Shown here: piece after piece, positions 1-8,067 of the stretch
How positions within the stretch are numbered: the first letter of the stretch is position 1
Layout of the letters: each line of letters begins with the position of its first letter
Assembly: GCA_045805805.1 (NCBI GenBank)
Contig: JBJMKO010000047.1
Span: forward strand, 1 to 64,000
Length of the DNA stretch: 64,000 nucleotides
Direction of reading: 5' to 3'
DNA from: VRUE01 sp045805805
GTDB lineage: Bacteria > Actinomycetota > Thermoleophilia > Solirubrobacterales > 70-9
Notes under the pieces: generated by a model
The model's input: only the letters and a program-made list of their open reading frames with translations
Told to the model about the DNA's origin: nothing
Database searches by the model: none
Made by a program: the position numbers and the translations under genes

Positions 1-139
1 AGCCATGTTCTCCTCGATTACTTACGAGCCGTTACAAGAGAAAACCCCGGGCCGAGGCACGAGGCTGGAGGGAAGGATAGCGCTCGGAGAGTGGCGATGG
101 CGCGCCCTCTCGACGACCGTCTCGGAGACTCAGACAGGC

Positions 140-174
140 GCTCCCTTTGGGTCGTATAGGAGCCCAAACGGAGC
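140..174. terminator. Hairpin downstream of the minus-strand tRNA
   Basis: Two 12-base arms (GCTCCCTTTGGG and CCCAAACGGAGC) are complementary at 11 of 12 positions around an 11-base loop. It lies just 3' of the minus-strand tRNA, so it may terminate that transcript. No clear T-run follows. The rest of the first 208 bases holds no convincing gene. Confidence 0.4.
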
Positions 175-208
175 AAGCGTCGCGTTGGCGACTGAGAAAG
201 CAGCGGAA

Positions 209-304
209 TGCGCCCGGAGAGAATCGAACTCTCGACCTTCGGCTTGAAAGACCGACGCTCTTTGGGCCTCGTTAAAAGCCCGTTGACCACTGAGCTACGG
301 GCGC
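209..304 (-). tRNA. tRNA-Glu(TTC), with enlarged D-loop
   Basis: Read on the minus strand, the 7-bp acceptor (GCGCCCG/CGGGCGC), 4-bp D stem (GCTC/GAGC), 5-bp anticodon stem with loop CTTTCAA, 5-base variable loop and T arm (GAGAG-TTCGAAT-CTCTC) all pair. The anticodon is TTC. The D-loop carries about 23 extra bases that fold into a small hairpin (GGGCTT/AGGCCC, one wobble). The 3' CCA is not encoded. The D stem has C11-G24 rather than the U11-A24 pair usual for tRNA-Glu, so amino-acid identity rests on the anticodon alone. It may be a minor or non-functional tRNA. Confidence 0.65.
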
Positions 305-334
305 TCGCTTCCTGCGCCCGGAAGTATGCCGGGA

Positions 335-1477
335 TCAGAGCCCGAATGTCTTGGCGATGATGTTGCGCTGGATCTCGGAGGTGCCGCCGTAGATGGTCGA
401 GACAAGGGAACTGCGGACGAGGCGCTCCATGTCGTACTCGGAGGCGTAGCCGTAGCCGCCCATCATCTGCATGCCGTCGAGGGCCGCGCGCTTGGCCACT
501 TCGGTGACGAAGAGCTTCACCATCGAGGCCTCGCGGGGCAGCATCTTGTCGGGATTCTCGTCGGTGAGGGTGGCGACCCAGCGGGTCATCAGGCGAGCCG
601 CCTCGATCTCGGTTGCCATGTCGGCGATGCGGTGCTGGAGCGACTGGAAGGAGCCGATCGGGCGGCCGAACTGCTCGCGCTCTTTGACGTAGACGATGAC
701 GTCGTCGAAGACGCGCTGGGCGATGCCGAGCATCGTCGCGGCGAGGATCAGCCGCTCGACGTTGAGCCCGGCCATCAGCTGCGTCCAGGCCTGGTCGACC
801 TCCCCGAGCACGGCGTCGGCGGGCGCCTCGACGTCGGTGAAGTAGAGGTGGTTGGTGTCGCGGCCGCCCATCGTGTCGATCGGGACGACCTCGAGGCCAT
901 CGGCCTCGCGCGGCACCCAGAGCATCGTCAGGCCCTCGTGCTTGGAGGCCGAGCGGGTGGTGCGGCAGACGACGAGGATGTGGTCGGCGATGTGGGCGTT
1001 GGAGCAGAAGACCTTCTGGCCGTTGATCACGTAGCCGTCGTCGACGCTTTCGGCCATAGTTGTGAGCGCGCCGACATCGGAGCCGGCCTCGGGCTCGGTC
1101 ATCGCGATCGCCTCGACCGCACCGTCGGCGATCCCGCCGAGGATCTCCTCCTTCTGCTCCTCGGTGCCGAAGCGATTGGTCGCGCCGGCGACGATCAGGG
1201 TGGTCGCGTATCCCCCGATCGGGGCGAGCGCCCGCGAGGTCTCTTCCATGAAGATGCAGGCGTCGAGCATGGACCCGCCGGAGCCGCCGTACTCCTCCGG
1301 GATCGTGATCCCGGTCCAGCCCAACTCGGCCATTTCCTTGTAGATCGTCGCGTTGTGGTGGTCGCGATAGCCGTCGGTGAGACGCTCGCGCTGGTCCGGC
1401 GTGCCGCACTCGTGGTCGCAGTAGCGCCGGATCGCATCGACGAAATCCTCCTGCTCGTCGGTCAGAGCGAAGTCCAC
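335..1477 (-). CDS. Acyl-CoA dehydrogenase
   Basis: A 380-residue FAD-dependent acyl-CoA dehydrogenase, full length for the family, which introduces a 2,3-double bond into acyl-CoA and passes electrons to ETF. The FAD/substrate motif MTEPEAGSD is at 126-134 and GGYGY at 340-344. The site of the catalytic Glu of medium-chain enzymes is Gly here (YGGTSEIQ, residue 364). A Glu in GLNVERLILA (residue 241) aligns with the catalytic Glu of isovaleryl-CoA dehydrogenase, so a branched or long substrate is more likely. The gene stands alone between two tRNAs; no partner suggests the exact substrate. Confidence 0.93.
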   Translation of the reverse strand: MDFALTDEQEDFVDAIRRYCDHECGTPDQRERLTDGYRDHHNATIYKEMAELGWTGITIPEEYGGSGGSMLDACIFMEETSRALAPIGGYATTLIVAGATNRFGTEEQKEEILGGIADGAVEAIAMTEPEAGSDVGALTTMAESVDDGYVINGQKVFCSNAHIADHILVVCRTTRSASKHEGLTMLWVPREADGLEVVPIDTMGGRDTNHLYFTDVEAPADAVLGEVDQAWTQLMAGLNVERLILAATMLGIAQRVFDDVIVYVKEREQFGRPIGSFQSLQHRIADMATEIEAARLMTRWVATLTDENPDKMLPREASMVKLFVTEVAKRAALDGMQMMGGYGYASEYDMERLVRSSLVSTIYGGTSEIQRNIIAKTFGL

Positions 1478-1556
1478 GAAGCGGCAGCCTAGCGGTCCAT
1501 CCCCTCAAACCGCCTGCTCAGGAGTTGCTAAAGCCTGGTTGCGAGGCCGCGTGCGA

Positions 1557-1629
<73 letters not shown>

Positions 1630-1684
1630 AGGGTGCAGCGCAGGTCCAAGGCTAGCCCAGACCCGGCTTCGGCGAGGTGCCGGC

Positions 1685-2170
1685 CTAGGTGAACTTGGAC
1701 GGTTCGAAGCGGCAGTAGCGGAATTCGAAGCCGAGCACCAGGTTGTTGGCCTGGTTGGCGTTGCGGGTGAGGCGGATCACCATCGACTGGGCGCCGTTCT
1801 TGTCTCCTGCCTTGAGCTTCGTCGCCGTCTTCTGGAACAGCGTCGCCTCGGTCTTGACGAATCCCAGCCACTTCGTCAGCTTGGCCTGGTCGGCGGGGGG
1901 CTGGGGCACCGCTTTGAGTTCCCCCTGCGTCCTGCTCAGGGCTGTTGAGGCGCGGGAGAACTGCGTCCCGGCGGCTTTCAGCTTGCCCGCCTTGACCTTG
2001 CCGCGAACGCCTTTGAGGATCCGTTCGTTGGCTTCGGTGTTGGACTTGCAGATCGGCTCCACCGCTTCCTTGTAGCTTTCGCGCGTGACTTCCGCCTGAG
2101 CTACCGGCGCGGCCAGCGCCGACAAGGCCAGGACAAGCGCGCTCAATGCACCGAAGCTCTTCTTCCCCAC
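1685..2170 (-). CDS. Small secreted protein of unknown function
   Basis: About 161 residues. The GTG start is chosen because AAGGGAGA lies just upstream; an in-frame ATG 33 bases further upstream has no comparable site. The N-terminus is a signal peptide (KK, then a Leu/Ala-rich core, cleavage after AQA). The mature part is predicted helical, rich in Lys, Ala and Thr, with two Cys (PICKSN near the start, RYCRFE near the end) that could form one disulfide. I do not recognise the family. It lies between tRNA-Thr and tRNA-Ser. Confidence 0.75.
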   Translation of the reverse strand: MGKKSFGALSALVLALSALAAPVAQAEVTRESYKEAVEPICKSNTEANERILKGVRGKVKAGKLKAAGTQFSRASTALSRTQGELKAVPQPPADQAKLTKWLGFVKTEATLFQKTATKLKAGDKNGAQSMVIRLTRNANQANNLVLGFEFRYCRFEPSKFT

Positions 2171-2265
2171 CGCGTATCTCCCTTTCTTGGCGTTCAGTCC
2201 CATGCTCCATCGTCTCAAACACACCGGGGTCTCTGGAGGTTCGGCACTTTATTGGACGGTTGGAG

Positions 2266-2352
2266 CGGAGGGGGTGGGATTCGAACCCACGAGCGCCTTG
2301 CGACGCCAACAGTTTTCGAGACTGCCCCGTTCAACCGCTCCGGCACCCCTCC
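2266..2352 (-). tRNA. tRNA-Ser(CGA)
   Basis: Class II tRNA on the minus strand: acceptor GGAGGGG/CCCCTCC, anticodon loop CTCGAAA (anticodon CGA), a long variable arm (GGCGTCGCAAGGCGCT region) and T arm GTGGG-TTCGAAT-CCCAC. Discriminator base is G, as expected for Ser. No encoded CCA. Confidence 0.96.
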
Positions 2353-2444
2353 GGGGCACTACAGAGCCGAATCCTAGCTAGGCCGAATCTGGAGGGAACG
2401 CCGGAGGGAACGAAAGCCGATCTGAAATCCCAAGATGCCGGGGC

Positions 2445-2936
2445 TCAGCGGAGCTGGAAAGCGCCGCTGTCGAGGTAGCTTCGCAAGAGCTCCAGCGCAT
2501 GACCAGTGGGGGCATGAAGCGGCCCGGGGGGCGCTGCCGGGTCAACGAACTTCGCGTCCGTCGTCTCCTCGTTGGGGCTGGCGTTTCCCTGCCAGGCCGT
2601 CGCCAGAAAGAGCAGCGCAAAGCAATGGGTGATGTCGCCGTTCGGGTAGTGGATCGTGTGCGCCTCTGCCTCCGATAGACAGCCGAAGGGAACAAGGTCG
2701 GTCTCTACGACCTTGATCCCCGTCTCCTCGGCCAGCTCGTCGATCGCCGTCCGGGCAAAGCTCCCGCCCGGCTCGGCGGCGCCGGCAGGCAAACACCAGC
2801 TTCCATCGTCGGTGCGCTTGGTCAGAAGGATGCGCTGGTCGTCCCGCTGGAGGGCGATCATCGCGCCGGGCATGAGGACGAGCTCGTGACCTACGGCCTG
2901 TCGGAGCTGCCAGAGGTAGGAGCCGCGATAGGGCAT
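2445..2936 (-). CDS. NUDIX hydrolase
   Basis: About 163 residues; the start at MPYRGSYLW is preferred, with a further ATG 27 bases upstream as an alternative. The Nudix helix reads as GAAEPGGSF...AIDELAEETGI. The metal-binding E and EE are present, but the Glu and Arg of the usual Gx5Ex7REUxEE pattern are Gly and Asp. It should hydrolyse a nucleoside diphosphate linked to another moiety. The PAGAAEPGG context resembles standard NTP-type Nudix enzymes; the true substrate cannot be read from sequence. It lies next to a broken methyltransferase gene. Confidence 0.88.
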   Translation of the reverse strand: MPYRGSYLWQLRQAVGHELVLMPGAMIALQRDDQRILLTKRTDDGSWCLPAGAAEPGGSFARTAIDELAEETGIKVVETDLVPFGCLSEAEAHTIHYPNGDITHCFALLFLATAWQGNASPNEETTDAKFVDPAAPPGPLHAPTGHALELLRSYLDSGAFQLR

Positions 2937-2943
2937 GGGCCGC

Positions 2944-3773
2944 TTACCTGCGTGCAACCGCAAGTAGATGGAGGCTAGCTCCGAGCAGCGATGGCTCAGA
3001 CTCCACTCGCCGAATGGCCGTCATCAACGACTCTCGGCGATCAGCGTCGTCAAGCCACCAATCTAGGTTGCCGATCCAGCCGCCTGGGCCCTCCACCGCG
3101 AGAACGGCATCTACGTCAAACCCGCTGCTGCGAATCTCGTCACTCAGTTCGTCCGGATGATGGAAGTACGCGGTCGTGAACCAATCCGGATTTCGGTCGG
3201 GATTCCGGTGCTGGCCGTCTCGAACGTCCTGCTCGACAATCGAACGAAACATCGACTCGGCGAGAAACCCTCTCGCCAGGCCATCGTAGGTTGACGCGAA
3301 TCGGGAGATCGCGGCGGCAATGAGTAGGCCTCCAGGACGAAGCACTCGTCGGATCTCTGCAAGAGACTTGAGGCGATCTTTGGACCTCGTGAGGTGATAG
3401 AGCGGTCCAGGAGTAGCGCGACGTCAGCACTCTCATCAGACCACGGCAGTTCGCGGGCATCGCCTTGCTGAATGCTCGCAAGCCCTCCCTTCGCCTGCGC
3501 TGCGGAAGCCTGCTGGGCCTGCTCAATGTGCAGGGCCATTGGGTCCAGTAGGTGAATCAAGTACCCCCCCGCGGCAAGCGGCAGCGCATAGGCACCTGGG
3601 CCACCGCCTACATCGACGATCACAGCTGGCGGCACCGGAAGATATCGGTGAAGAATCTCCATCGTGCGGATGAGCTCAAGGCGCCCCCAGGTCGCAAGCC
3701 GACGCTCCTCCACGCCAGCCTGGTAGTGGGCGGCCATCTCGATAGCGTCTTGGCTCTCTGACGGGTCAGTCAC
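2944..3773 (-). pseudogene. SAM-dependent methyltransferase, frameshifted
   Basis: The N-terminal part (from MTDPSESQDAIEMAAHY) carries the SAM-binding motif VIVDVGGGPGAYALPLA and continues to ADVALLL. The C-terminal part (PLYHLTRSKDRLKSLAEI, then RRVLRPGGLL, to HLLAVARR) is in another frame. The switch point is near 3407, where CTGGACCGC would need one more G to keep frame. The joined product would be about 275 residues, a normal class I methyltransferase. Either the gene is broken or the base was lost in sequencing. No slippery site typical of programmed frameshifting is visible beyond the short G/C run. Confidence 0.85.
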
Positions 3774-3821
3774 TTGTCCCGTCCAAATCGCAGATGTAGA
3801 GCGCGGAGGCCGCCACGTGCG

Positions 3822-4424
3822 TCATCCTGCCACGACTGCTGCGATCCGATCGCGCAGCACCACCTTGGCCGCCGGCCACTCAGCACGGAGGATGGAGTAG
3901 TGGATGCTGTCTCGCCAGCTCCCGTCTCGCCGGCGCATCTCGTGGCGATGCACGCCCTCTCTGGTCGCGCCGAGACGCTCTATCGCTCGTTGCGAACGCT
4001 CGTTGAGAACGTCGGTGCGGAAGGCGACGCGCTCCAGGCCGAGGGTCTCGAATGCGTGCGTCATCAGCAGTAGCTTCGCCTCGGGGTTGCGGCCGGTTCC
4101 CCAGGAGACGCGATTGAGCCAGGTTGATCCGATCTCGACGTGGGCGTTGTGGGCATCGAAGTCCCAATATGAAGTGGACCCGATCACCGAGCCGTCCTCG
4201 GCGTCAAGGACAGCGAACGGAAACCGTCGATCCGCGCGTCGATCGGCGAGGGCGCCGTCAATCCAGGCTCGTGCTTGATCGAGGTCTGCTGGTCGCGCAT
4301 ATGGAAGCCAGGCGAAGACCTCCGCGGTATCTGCGGCGGCGAGCAAGCCGGCAGCGTGCTCGACACCCAGCGGCTCGATCGTGACTAAGTCGCCGCCTCG
4401 CTCAACCGGCTCGATCGGGTGCAT
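3822..4424 (-). CDS. GNAT family N-acetyltransferase (RimJ/RimL-like)
   Basis: A 200-residue single-domain acetyltransferase. The segment SYWDFDAHNAHVEIGSTWL followed by NPEAKLLLMTHAFETLGLERV is the acetyl-CoA binding part typical of the RimJ/RimL branch, and ending LNERSQRAIERLGATREGVHR is its usual C-terminal helix. Such proteins acetylate protein N-termini or small amines; the substrate here is unknown. It starts a region with five GNAT genes. Confidence 0.9.
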   Translation of the reverse strand: MHPIEPVERGGDLVTIEPLGVEHAAGLLAAADTAEVFAWLPYARPADLDQARAWIDGALADRRADRRFPFAVLDAEDGSVIGSTSYWDFDAHNAHVEIGSTWLNRVSWGTGRNPEAKLLLMTHAFETLGLERVAFRTDVLNERSQRAIERLGATREGVHRHEMRRRDGSWRDSIHYSILRAEWPAAKVVLRDRIAAVVAG

Positions 4425-4498
4425 AGGCCGATCCTGTCAGGAACGTCGGCACCGGAGCGTTGGCCGCGACCTACTGACAGCCGGAGTACGATCCGCGG

Positions 4499-4993
4499 GT
4501 GAGCGTCCGCCGCATGCTTCCCCAGGAGCTTGAGGCTGCGGTCAGCGTGTGGCGCGTGGCAAACGTCGCCCGAGGCGCTCCGCATGGGGCGGAGCGCACC
4601 GCCCGCATCCGCGCGAAGCTCTCGGCCTCAGATGCCCTGGCGTTCGTGGCGCTTGGGCCAGAAATCGTCGGCATGGCGCTCGCCGAGCCTGGCCGCTTCG
4701 ATGACGGTGAGGGCGGGCTCGATCCGACGCTTCTGCATATCTCGATGGTCTTCGTGCACCCCGCCGCGCAGGGAACAGGGGTCGGCAGCTCGCTCGTCCT
4801 CCATGTTCTCGATGCAGCCCGCTCGCTGGGCTATCAGCGGGCGGGTGTCTGGACCTACAGCGATAACGCCCCCGCCCGCAGGCTCTACGAGGGCGTCGGG
4901 ATGGCGACTACGGGCAAAACCGCATGTGTGCTCCCCCGAACGCAAATCCAATACGGATGCCTCCTCAGCGGCCTAAGTGCTTCGGCGACGTAA
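4499..4993 (+). CDS. GNAT family N-acetyltransferase
   Basis: 164 residues with a GTG start. Motif A is ISMVFVHPAAQGTGVGSSLVLHVL (Q-x-x-G-x-G at AQGTGVG), followed by the usual YSDNAPARRLYEGVGM ending. It is divergent from the RimJ-like neighbour. Substrate unknown. Confidence 0.88.
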   Translation: MSVRRMLPQELEAAVSVWRVANVARGAPHGAERTARIRAKLSASDALAFVALGPEIVGMALAEPGRFDDGEGGLDPTLLHISMVFVHPAAQGTGVGSSLVLHVLDAARSLGYQRAGVWTYSDNAPARRLYEGVGMATTGKTACVLPRTQIQYGCLLSGLSASAT

Positions 4994-5078
4994 CTTTCCG
5001 TCATGACGCTTGCCGGCGTATAAGCGCTTTGGCCAGGCGGCCATTGCTTGACGATCGCTGTTCACCGAGAATCCGACC

Positions 5079-5582
5079 ATGAACGAACAAGCTGTGCGCC
5101 ACGCTCTCCCCGACGATGCTGAGGCGATGTGCGCGATCTACAACGCGGCAATCGCCGAGCGGAGTTCTACGTTCGAGACTGAGCTGCGATCCGCAGCGGA
5201 CTTCGAAGCGCGCGTCGCGGATGAGCGCTTCCCGCTGATAGTCAGCAATGGCGACAAGGGCGTCATCGGCTGGGCCGGTATCGCCTCCTACAGCGCTCGC
5301 CCCTGCTATGCGGGCATCAGTGAGTGCAGCGTCTACGTCGCCGCTTCAGCGCGCGGACGGGGGGTCAGCACGACGCTCACCGAAGCACTCGCCGCCGCAG
5401 CCGAGCAGAGAGGCTTCCACAAGATGATCGGCAAGCTTTTCACCGACAACATCGCCAGTGTCCGCCTCGTCGAGCGTTGCGGCTTCAAGACAGTGGGCGT
5501 GCATCTGCGCCACGGGCAGCTCGATGACGCCTGGCGCGATGTCTTGGTCGTAGAGCGGTTGCTCGCCACTTCTTCCCTGTGA
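5079..5582 (+). CDS. GNAT acetyltransferase of the phosphinothricin/arsinothricin type
   Basis: 167 residues. The N-terminus RHALPDDAEAMCAIYNAAI, the ERSSTFETE segment, the coenzyme A loop SARGRGVSTTLTEAL and the DNIASVRLVERCGFKTVGVH ending match the Pat/Bar and ArsN1 group, which acetylate the amino group of phosphinothricin-like amino acids or methionine sulfoximine. The assignment to this subgroup is from remembered family patterns, so a detoxification role is likely but the exact substrate is not proven. Its last codons overlap the following GrpB gene by four bases (GTGA), suggesting translational coupling. Confidence 0.85.
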   Translation: MNEQAVRHALPDDAEAMCAIYNAAIAERSSTFETELRSAADFEARVADERFPLIVSNGDKGVIGWAGIASYSARPCYAGISECSVYVAASARGRGVSTTLTEALAAAAEQRGFHKMIGKLFTDNIASVRLVERCGFKTVGVHLRHGQLDDAWRDVLVVERLLATSSL

Positions 5583-6091
5583 CCGCAGACGAACCCATCC
5601 AGCTGGCAACGCCCGACCCAAGCTGGCCGACTCAGTTCGAGCAGGAGCGGGCGGCGCTGGACGAAACGATCAGCGAGTGGATCTGCGGCGGCATCCACCA
5701 CGTCGGCAGCACCGCGGTCCCCGGCCTCGAAGCAAAGCCGATCATCGACATTCTCGCCGGTGTGCATGACCTTGAGACAGCCCGTGCTTGCTTTGGGCCG
5801 CTCGCCGACCTCGACTACCTCTATGCGCCCTACCTGCCCGAAGAGATGCACTGGTTCTGCAAGCCACATCCGACTCGACGCACCCATCACCTCCACCTTG
5901 TTCCAGCGGGATCGCAGCGATACCGCGACGAGCTGGCCTTCCGCGATCGACTCCGCGGGGACCCCCAAGTCGCCGGTCGCTACGCCTCCTTGAAGCGCGA
6001 ACTTGCCGAGCGACACCGCGATGACCGAGAGGCATACACCGAAGCCAAGAGCGCTTTCGTCAGGGCGACTCTCCAGGGAGACCCTGGCTAG
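5579..6091 (+). CDS. GrpB family protein (UPF0157, nucleotidyltransferase fold)
   Basis: 170 residues with GTG start overlapping the previous stop. The family hallmark HHVGSTAVPGLEAKPIIDI (residues ~39-57) is clear, with THHLHLVPAGS and YRDELAFRDRLR later. The fold is that of nucleotidyltransferases and the biochemical role is unsettled. It is often found beside acetyltransferases, as here. The stop codon TAG is followed in the same frame by another GNAT domain with no ATG/GTG/TTG before the conserved start of that domain. Confidence 0.9.
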   Translation: MTADEPIQLATPDPSWPTQFEQERAALDETISEWICGGIHHVGSTAVPGLEAKPIIDILAGVHDLETARACFGPLADLDYLYAPYLPEEMHWFCKPHPTRRTHHLHLVPAGSQRYRDELAFRDRLRGDPQVAGRYASLKRELAERHRDDREAYTEAKSAFVRATLQGDPG

Positions 6092-6109
6092 GCTCCGTCC
6101 ATTGGAGCG

Positions 6110-6643
6110 CTGACGATCCGACAAGCCACTGCCGATGATGCGTCGAGCATCGCTGAGATCCACGTGCGCTCTTGGCAGGCCGCCTATCGCGGCATCTTGG
6201 CCGACGACCTGCTCGACAGCCTCTCGGTAGCGGAGCGTGGCGATAGTTGGCGAGCCCTCCTTGACGACACCGAGCACCACTGGCTAAACCTCGTAGCCGA
6301 GGACGGAAGTGGCGAGCTCGCTGGCTTTTGCGCCGTGACCACGCCAAGCCGCGACGCGAAGAAGGATGAGCTGCTGGCCGAGGTGGGAGCCCTCTACGTC
6401 GACCCAGATCGTTGGCGCGAAGGGACGGGCGCCGCGATGCTGATGGCTGCCTTCGAGGAGTTGAAGGAACGAGGCTGGCAGGAGGTAGTGCTCTGGGTGC
6501 TGCCGGAGAACCGTCGCGCGCTCGCCTTCTATTCCCGCTTCGGCTTCACGGTCGAGGAGGGCGTTAAGAAGTGCGAGGAGCGCAGCGGCCGGCCTGTGAT
6601 TCGGCTCCGCGCGCAGATTGATGACCGTAGGCGGCATAGCTGA
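6110..6643 (+). CDS. GNAT family N-acetyltransferase, start uncertain
   Basis: The domain begins LTIRQATADDASSIAEIHVRSWQAAYRGIL and has motif A LYVDPDRWREGTGAAML and the ending ALAFYSRFGF. A GTG at 6164 would remove the first strand, so the conserved N-terminus must be read from CTG (6110) or ATT (6101), both non-standard; GGAG lies at 6104-6107. It directly follows the GrpB gene in the same frame, separated by one TAG and six codons, so coupling, readthrough or an unusual start is possible. The ACT-like tail suggests an aminoglycoside/alanine-type acetyltransferase, substrate unknown. Confidence 0.8.
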   Translation: MTIRQATADDASSIAEIHVRSWQAAYRGILADDLLDSLSVAERGDSWRALLDDTEHHWLNLVAEDGSGELAGFCAVTTPSRDAKKDELLAEVGALYVDPDRWREGTGAAMLMAAFEELKERGWQEVVLWVLPENRRALAFYSRFGFTVEEGVKKCEERSGRPVIRLRAQIDDRRRHS

Positions 6644-6656
6644 AAGGATGAGCGGC

Positions 6657-7034
6657 ATGGAGGAGGGTCTGCCGCGCGAGGTTTCCAAGCCGTGGGGGAG
6701 CGAGCTGTGGTTCGCGCATACCGACCGATACGCGGGGAAGATCCTTCGGGTCCGCGCCGGTTGTCGCCTCTCCATCCAATTTCACGCGAAAAAGGACGAG
6801 ACCTCATACGTCCTGTCGGGCCGGGTGATCGTCTCGCAAGGCGACTCGCCTGAGACGATGACCACCAAGGAGCTTGAGCCGGGAGATTCATGGCGGAGCT
6901 TGCCGTTGGTCGTCCACACGCTTGAAGCCGTGGAGGATGCCGAGATCATCGAGGTCTCAACGCCGCACCTTGATGATGTCGTCCGCTTGGAGGACAGATA
7001 CGGGCGAGTGCCCGCAGAGCCAAGCGGCACGTAG
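6657..7034 (+). CDS. Cupin-domain protein
   Basis: About 125 residues from the ATG that follows GAAAGGA at a good distance; another ATG lies nine bases upstream. KPWGSELWFAHTDRYAGKILRV and LSIQFHAKKDETSYVLSG resemble the C-terminal cupin of bifunctional mannose-1-phosphate guanylyltransferase/mannose-6-phosphate isomerases, including the metal-binding H-x3-DE. Stand-alone versions are sugar isomerases or sensors. No sugar nucleotide gene is adjacent. Confidence 0.8.
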   Translation: MEEGLPREVSKPWGSELWFAHTDRYAGKILRVRAGCRLSIQFHAKKDETSYVLSGRVIVSQGDSPETMTTKELEPGDSWRSLPLVVHTLEAVEDAEIIEVSTPHLDDVVRLEDRYGRVPAEPSGT

Positions 7035-7098
7035 CGCAAACTTAGGACGTCGGCCCGGCAAACTGAGTCACTCGCATAAGGCTATGTAGGCTTCGGAC

Positions 7099-7527
7099 TT
7101 GGCTGGCGAGGAAATCACCGTACGTCGATGCCGACAGGCCGATGTGGCGGCCGTGTTGGATCTGTGGGCCCAGGCTCGGAGCGAACATGCGAGCACGTCT
7201 GACCGCCTCGATGACGTTGAGCGCTTGGTCGCCGACTCGCCTGCCGCCCTCTTGGTCGCCGAGCGGGACGGGGAGGTCGTCGGCGCCCTGATCGCTGCGT
7301 GGGACGGATGGCGAGGCAACATGTATCGGCTCGCCGTTCGCGATCGCCATCGTCGGGAAGGCATTGGGCTCGCGTTGACCCGCGCGGGAGAGGACTACCT
7401 GCGACGGTGCGGCGCCCGCCGCGTGACCGCACTGGTCGCCTTCGACGACGAGGATGCTGGGGGATTTTGGGAGTCCGCTGGCTATCCGCGGGATCGCGAG
7501 ATTGGCCGGCGAGTCCGCAATCTGTAG
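7099..7527 (+). CDS. GNAT family N-acetyltransferase
   Basis: 142 residues, probable TTG start. ITVRRCRQADVAAVLDLWAQA is a typical first helix, YRLAVRDRHRREGIGLALTRA is motif A (R-R-E-G-I-G) and DDEDAGGFWESAGYPRD is the final segment. This is the fifth GNAT gene within 3.7 kb. Substrate unknown. Confidence 0.85.
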   Translation: MAGEEITVRRCRQADVAAVLDLWAQARSEHASTSDRLDDVERLVADSPAALLVAERDGEVVGALIAAWDGWRGNMYRLAVRDRHRREGIGLALTRAGEDYLRRCGARRVTALVAFDDEDAGGFWESAGYPRDREIGRRVRNL

Positions 7528-7534
7528 GTCTGCC

Positions 7535-7771
7535 TTAGTGGGTGGAAAGCTCGGGCTTCAGGGTGTGAGTGCTTCCGTCGGCCGAGACGAGCACGACGGA
7601 CAGGCCCTGATCGGCGGCGCGCTCGATCGCGTGGCCGGCTCCGGGCTCGTCGGCGTCAATGAAAGCGGCCTTCTCGGGGTAGGGCGAGCGACCCTCAATG
7701 GCGAGGTCGAGCGCTTCGGCCATCACCTTCGCGGCGGGGGATTGGGAATCGTTGGTCACTGGCCTTGCCAT
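7535..7771 (-). CDS. Small hypothetical protein
   Basis: 78 residues, no signal peptide or membrane segment. Middle part reads EALDLAIEGRSPYPEKAAFID, then a short Asp/Glu-rich region. The start overlaps the previous gene by 16 bases, so it is the third gene of a tight three-gene operon. No family recognised. Confidence 0.65.
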   Translation of the reverse strand: MARPVTNDSQSPAAKVMAEALDLAIEGRSPYPEKAAFIDADEPGAGHAIERAADQGLSVVLVSADGSTHTLKPELSTH

Positions 7772-8067
7772 CCTTCAATCATCTCGCGGTAGCTGCCCTT
7801 GATCTCTGCGATCGCAGCCCGCATTCCGTTCCCAAGGGTACCGCGATGCAGGGGCGTTCCCGGCTGCTTGCCCGCGCTGCGGGTGTAGCGGTGCATCTCG
7901 TTGTGGCCGTGGGCACCGTCATAGAGGCGAATCGTCTCCGTTCTCCCTTCGATCTCGTAGAGCAGCATGACCGCGTAGTCGGTGACTTCCTTGCCCTGCG
8001 TCGTGAACTCGACGCGCAGGATCGCCCAGAGGACGTAATCCAGAGGAAGTTCGTATGCCCCGCTCAT
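7756..8067 (-). CDS. Small hypothetical protein
   Basis: 103 residues, second gene of the three-gene operon, with an ATGA overlap with the gene before it. The N-terminal half is predicted beta-rich (YVLWAILRVEFTTQ, YAVMLLYEIEG) and the C-terminal half is helical (GNGMRAAIAEIKGSYREMIEGW). HGHNEMHRYTRSAGKQPG is a notable polar, His-rich middle. I do not recognise a function. Size and pairing would suit a toxin-antitoxin or partner system, but this is speculation. Confidence 0.7.
   Translation of the reverse strand: MSGAYELPLDYVLWAILRVEFTTQGKEVTDYAVMLLYEIEGRTETIRLYDGAHGHNEMHRYTRSAGKQPGTPLHRGTLGNGMRAAIAEIKGSYREMIEGWQGQ

Noticed and set aside
326..1492. Long opposite-strand open frame across the acyl-CoA dehydrogenase gene.
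   Set aside because: It is a high-GC shadow; the other strand encodes a well conserved enzyme.
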